A model generated the notes under the pieces. It was not told the DNA's origin, ran no database searches, and saw only the letters and a list, made by a program, of their open reading frames with translations. A DNA stretch of 64,000 nucleotides from DATEPR01 sp036491115 (lineage in GTDB: Bacteria > Actinomycetota > Actinomycetes > Mycobacteriales > Pseudonocardiaceae), in NCBI GenBank assembly GCA_036491115.1, contig DASXCQ010000013.1:8685-72684 (forward strand), written 5' to 3'. Position 1 is the stretch's first letter; every line of letters begins with the position of its first letter. Below, one piece after another: positions 63,721 through 64,000 of this stretch. The position numbers and the translations under genes were made by a program.

Positions 63721-64000
63721 ATGCCAGCCAAACCGCCGACACCGAAGCAACGCGCCCTGGGCGCCGCGCTCCGCAAGGCACGGGAGGCGGACGGTATCGG
63801 CGTGCGCGAACTGGCTCGTCGGATCAACGACGACGCCGGTGCGCTGTCGCGGTACGAGAAGGGCGAGCGCGCGGCGAAACCGGAGAAGATCGCGCAGATC
63901 CTGGCCACGCTGGGCGTGAACGGCTCGGAATACGACTCGATCATGGCGCTCACCCGCGACGCCGAGGGACCGATGTGGGTGGCGGTCAGCCTGCCCGAGC
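63721..64000 (+). CDS. XRE family transcriptional regulator, N-terminal part
   Basis: ATG 63721 follows AGGAGG-like CAGGAGGCCAGGAG and the frame is open to the right edge (93 codons seen). PKQRALGAALRKAREADGIG, VRELARRINDDAGALSRYEK and GERAAKPEKIAQILATLG form a Cro/C1-type helix-turn-helix. The continuation (YDSIMALTRDAEGPMWVAV) is like the start of a DUF5753 ligand domain, common in streptomycete and pseudonocardial regulators. Two palindromes lie upstream; autoregulation is likely. Confidence 0.85.
   Translation, partial: MPAKPPTPKQRALGAALRKAREADGIGVRELARRINDDAGALSRYEKGERAAKPEKIAQILATLGVNGSEYDSIMALTRDAEGPMWVAVSLPE

Noticed and set aside
1..64000. CRISPR array, tRNA, rRNA, integrase or transposase genes
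   Set aside because: I looked for regularly spaced repeats, tRNA-like cloverleaf arms with CCA-adjacent ends, and DDE or recombinase motifs in the translations and found none I could support.

Overview
The window is high-GC DNA from an actinomycete. Gene starts are often GTG, stop/start overlaps of the ATGA or GTGA type are common, and the gene set fits a mycelial actinobacterium: F420/LLM-type oxidoreductases, an Eis-type acetyltransferase, a Cei/LytR_C envelope protein, WXG-type secretion cargo, several BlaI and TetR regulators, a stand-alone condensation domain and a DUF5753-type XRE regulator. Family Pseudonocardiaceae is my inference from this mix; no rRNA or other marker gene is present to prove it. 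I saw no tRNA, rRNA, CRISPR array or intact insertion sequence.

Layout. 0-8.3 kb: asparaginase edge, a GntR regulator coupled to a polysaccharide deacetylase, a Fic protein of unlike composition, a methyltransferase, an acyl-CoA dehydrogenase/MaoC operon divergent from a TetR, and a LigD-type polymerase. 8.3-20 kb: two orphan proteins, a 29-residue Cys-rich metallothionein-like peptide, a TAP-like lipoprotein, an EamA exporter, an operon of PAP2 phosphatase, RibD-like reductase and ATP-dependent DNA ligase, an ABC-F protein, ornithine aminotransferase and an S9 peptidase. 20-26.5 kb: two SDR genes diverging from a perfect palindrome, with LLM oxidoreductase and TetR; then a TetR-MFS pair in which the transporter is broken in several places and the neighbouring flavin-type oxidoreductase gene is frameshifted. 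26.5-33.2 kb: BlaI/M56 pair, mannosyltransferase, two more BlaI paralogues, a Cei-like protein and a frameshifted DUF885 protein. 33.2-46.9 kb: haloalkane dehalogenase, GH4 glycosidase, dipeptidase/GNAT operon, Eis-like enzyme, secreted GH16-CBM13, a DMFA2-like/propeller protein, a condensation-domain/DUF1992 operon, aldehyde dehydrogenase and a lipoprotein serpin. 47-55 kb: heterodimeric ABC exporter, a decayed WXG cargo operon, LLM oxidoreductase and a split chromate transporter. 55-64 kb: IclR regulator, a complete TctBAC tricarboxylate transporter with MmgE/PrpD enzyme, VOC, SMP-30 lactonase, and a four-gene operon of small proteins facing an XRE regulator.

How genes work together. The clearest functional unit is IclR-TctB-TctA-TctC-MmgE/PrpD (55.3-60.7 kb): uptake of a carboxylate and its dehydration or decarboxylation, with IclR-like half-sites shared by both promoters. 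The acyl-CoA dehydrogenase and MaoC hydratase form two consecutive beta-oxidation-like steps under a probable TetR switch. The LigD-type polymerase and LigC-type ligase are parts of end-joining repair, but lie 4 kb apart and no Ku gene is in view. The paired ABC half-transporters probably make one exporter. Single-base or small indels break at least five genes (24.8-26.5, 32.1 and 51.2-52.6 kb). Because several sit in short homopolymers, true decay and consensus error cannot be separated from the sequence alone.
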